Positions 61,577-64,000 of a stretch of DNA of 64,000 nucleotides are shown here, piece after piece. Every line of letters starts with the position of its first letter. Position 1 is the first letter of the stretch. Origin of the DNA: Streblospio benedicti (lineage: Eukaryota; Annelida; Polychaeta; Spionida; Spionidae); assembly GCA_019095985.1 (NCBI GenBank), contig CM032669.1:29786994-29850993 (forward strand). Reading direction: 5' to 3'. A program made the translations under genes and the position numbers. The notes under the pieces were generated by a model. It was not told the origin of the DNA. It made no database searches and saw nothing but the letters and a program-made list of their open reading frames with translations.

Positions 61577-64000
61577 TCAATTGTTCAAATCCAATTCTTG
61601 TAAAGCTTTATTCAATTCTCCTCGCAGATTTTGATTACCAGTTGACAGCCGATCATTGTTTGCACGCAACTCGTCATTCTGTCTTTCTATTTGCTCAATT
61701 CGCTCTTTCAACTGTTCATTCTCCTTAATTACCTTATCGTGCATCAAGATGATATCGTCCACCGCTTTCTTCTGATCACTAATAGATTTTGCCTGTTCCT
61801 CTATTATTTCCTTTAGTTCTTCGATTTTGGTTTCCATGGCTTCAATGAGGGCATCTTTGCTGTCTAGCTCCTGGCCGTTTGCAGCTGCAATGGCTCGAGC
61901 ATATTGCAGCTGTCCTCGTAAATAAGTTATCTGCTCTCTGGACGCTCTAAGTATGTCGAATGCTCGCTCTTTCCAATCCCAGTTCTGGTGAGTCTGTCTT
62001 TCTGATCTTGTAAAACCTGCACAAGTACACAAGGAATTTTTCATTGCTATTTGTTATTGTTTTATTGTTATTTATTACTTTGTACCCAAGGTGTGGAACA
62101 ACTGTACACAGTCCATTGCCAATACATTCTTGTAATGACTGTTATTCCTAGAAATCATAGCTCTCATTTCTGTACCACACAGACTTTATTGTAAGATTTA
62201 CACAGTCTATTGCCAATACATCCTTGTAATGACTCTGTTATGCCTTGAAATCATAGCTCTCATTTCTGTACCACACAGACTTTATTGTAAGATTTTAAAC
62301 AAAATGGCATAATTTTGTTATAAATGAATAATTGCAATAAGAAAATTAACCAGTCATTGCAATTAACTTTGCAATAGATTTGAAAATCAAGCAAACTATA
62401 TACTAGCTTCAAAATCATCTTATTATCTATGAACCTAATTGTATGTGCTGATTGTAATCAAACCTTGTAGATCCTGATTGGTATGCGATGGTCCAGGTTC
62501 CTCGGGATCTTCATTAGTCTCAAATCCCTCGTCTTTGTAATCGTCCTCTAGCATCACATCCACAATACTGAGCTATTGAATTGGAAAAAGTCCTAAAATG
62601 GAATGCATCTCCAGTCGATGCCTTCCACGGCCACAAATATGATCAAAACTTGGGTTCAATTAATGTGTTTATTTTATTGTTTGTTTCATTGGTCTTTTGC
62701 TTGTTTGTTTTTCTGATTCATTTTATAAAAAATGATCAAATGGTGTATTGAATTGTGTAAAAACGGTGAGTAATCATTTCAAAATACACAGAGAGTATGT
62801 TATATGAGAAATCGTTACTATACTTGGTCTCCCCACATCTTTTCAATCTCCTCTTCCACAACTGGATCAATACGTTGGATCGCCTGGAGAAAGTTCCTCA
62901 GCAGATCCATTCTCTCCCATAGGACCATAATCACCACGTCGTCTATGAGGGAGTCACCTAGCTCCTGGAATATTATACCCAGATTACCAGTGCAGTAATC
63001 CAAAGCCATATATTACCAGTTGAATTTCATGATTTATATTATATTTTATTGTTTTTGTGGTGCATGAGGCAGGGGGTGGGGTGGCGGGAGGTATAGTCCG
63101 CAGTTCCAATGAAAAATCTTCCAAATCTACATCAAACAGATACACTCAGTCTGGCGCACAGCCTCCAACCCCGACCAGATGTCACGTGTGAACTGCATCT
63201 GTGGAGAGCACTGATCACAGTACTATAAATCTTCAAAACGACTCTTATTTAGAGCTCTCCTTAGCTCTGGTGTTATCATATTCAGTGAGGTCAAAGTTAA
63301 ACCATCTTATAAAAAAATCCTTGAATGAGTTCATCGTGTTGGTAATTATGTAGATTTATTATTTTCATCTTTCACAACACAAGTGAATTTATAATTGTTT
63401 GACAGTTTCGTCTGCTTTTGCAGACATTCTCAAAAACACTACTGCGCATGTCAGGTCATACGCAATTACAATCTGTAAAGCTGGAAAATATGCTAGAAAA
63501 TTGGAACAAGTAGAACATTTGGGTTTCTATGCTGGTCTTCATAATTTTAAGCCCCCAAAGAACCCGAGAAAGGCCAAGATGCAAATTATTTTGAGGGTCA
63601 AATTCAGCACCACACGCGCAGTGGGACACAGTGGGGGTGGCTATGCGTAAATTCAGATTTCTTGGGTAGCCTCCAAATTTCCGTTGTGCATCAGACCACA
63701 CTGGAAGTACCCGGGCAGGTCTGTCAGGATGTCTGAGTGATCTAATTTCCCTGCCTTAAATGCTTGGTTAATAGATGCCACAGTGGTAACCCCCAGTTCC
63801 GCAAGAGGTTATGTAATATAGCGCTATAGACAACTACACTACACAAAAATAAAGATCACATCCCTACCTGCCTCCACCTGTCATCGTTGAAGGGCAGGAA
63901 GCTCTCTTCCACGAGGATTCCAATGAGCTCCTCCCAGCGGGTAGACGGGATGCGAGTCTTGAGAATGTTGGCCGTGTCTCCCAGCAGGTCCCACTCCTTG
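61577..64000 (-). CDS. Coiled-coil protein of unknown function, 5' end beyond window
   Basis: Five exons on the minus strand: from beyond 64,000 to 63,868, then 63,198-63,160, 62,964-62,824, 62,572-62,464 and 62,016-61,577. They join in phase and end at a stop at 61,577. The visible protein begins KEWDLLGDTANILKTRIPST, continues through a helical, conserved-looking part (LGDSLIDDVVIMVLWERMDL) and an acidic linker (MLEDDYKDEGFETNEDPEEP). It ends in about 110 residues of heptad-like coiled coil rich in E, K, Q and L (IEELKEIIEEQAKSISDQKK, then NEQLKERIEQIERQNDELRA). The 39-bp exon is the least certain, its donor GTGCGC being weak. I do not recognise the family. The coiled coil suggests dimerisation or a structural role. 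Confidence 0.75.
62110..62298. repeat. Tandem duplication, two units of about 93 bp
   Basis: Two adjacent copies share TTGCCAATACAT, CTTGTAATGACT, AAATCATAGCTCTCATTTCT and GTACCACACAGACTTTATTG with few differences. It lies in the intron between the last two exons of the coiled-coil gene. Confidence 0.9.

Overview
The window is animal nuclear DNA. Genes are split by GT-AG introns, intergenic space is long and AT-rich, microsatellites are long, and tRNA-derived SINEs, foldback elements and DNA transposons are common. The neuropeptide precursor at the right has a C-terminal peptide of the CRF/DH44/egg-laying-hormone type, and the receptor pairs a somatomedin-B domain with a secretin-like seven-helix region. 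Together these suggest a marine invertebrate bilaterian. A lophotrochozoan fits best from memory, but a hemichordate or other deuterostome is not excluded.

Four host genes are visible. (1) A secreted M14A metallocarboxypeptidase on the minus strand starts at 19,770 and runs off the left edge. Ten exons can be read, covering the signal peptide, propeptide and all three zinc ligands; the last exon or exons, with the catalytic Glu, lie outside. (2) A minus-strand receptor at 36,800-42,792 has three coding exons and 800 residues, with a signal peptide, somatomedin-B domain and family-B-like 7TM domain. (3) A plus-strand neuropeptide precursor at 55,748-57,759 has three coding exons and 263 residues, and its C-terminal amidated peptide resembles CRF/DH44/ELH. 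(4) A minus-strand gene of unknown function at 61,577 to beyond 64,000 ends in a long coiled coil.

The rest is mainly mobile and repetitive DNA. A 4.0-kb element at 22,373-26,406 has about 358-bp terminal inverted repeats and encodes a spliced Cys/His-rich protein. A diverged, SINE-interrupted relative lies inside the longest carboxypeptidase intron (13,600-15,770). I know this protein family only as abundant uncharacterised proteins of marine invertebrates and cannot assign it to a named transposase superfamily. Other elements include a 713-bp TIR element (30,597-31,309) and a 340-bp one (2,067-2,406) sharing an internal palindrome. There is also a 3-kb CpG-rich inverted-repeat element (48,962-51,950), a 2.7-kb TIR element (about 52,970-55,690) and a pair of multi-hairpin MITEs in opposite orientation (43,782-44,245 and 59,942-60,391). 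At least eight copies of one tRNA-derived SINE family and a LINE 3' fragment are present.

The genes show no operon-like relation. The two signalling genes, receptor and neuropeptide, are about 13 kb apart, but nothing in the sequence shows that they are ligand and receptor. All exon boundaries were read by eye from splice consensus, reading phase and family similarity. No alignment or search was run.
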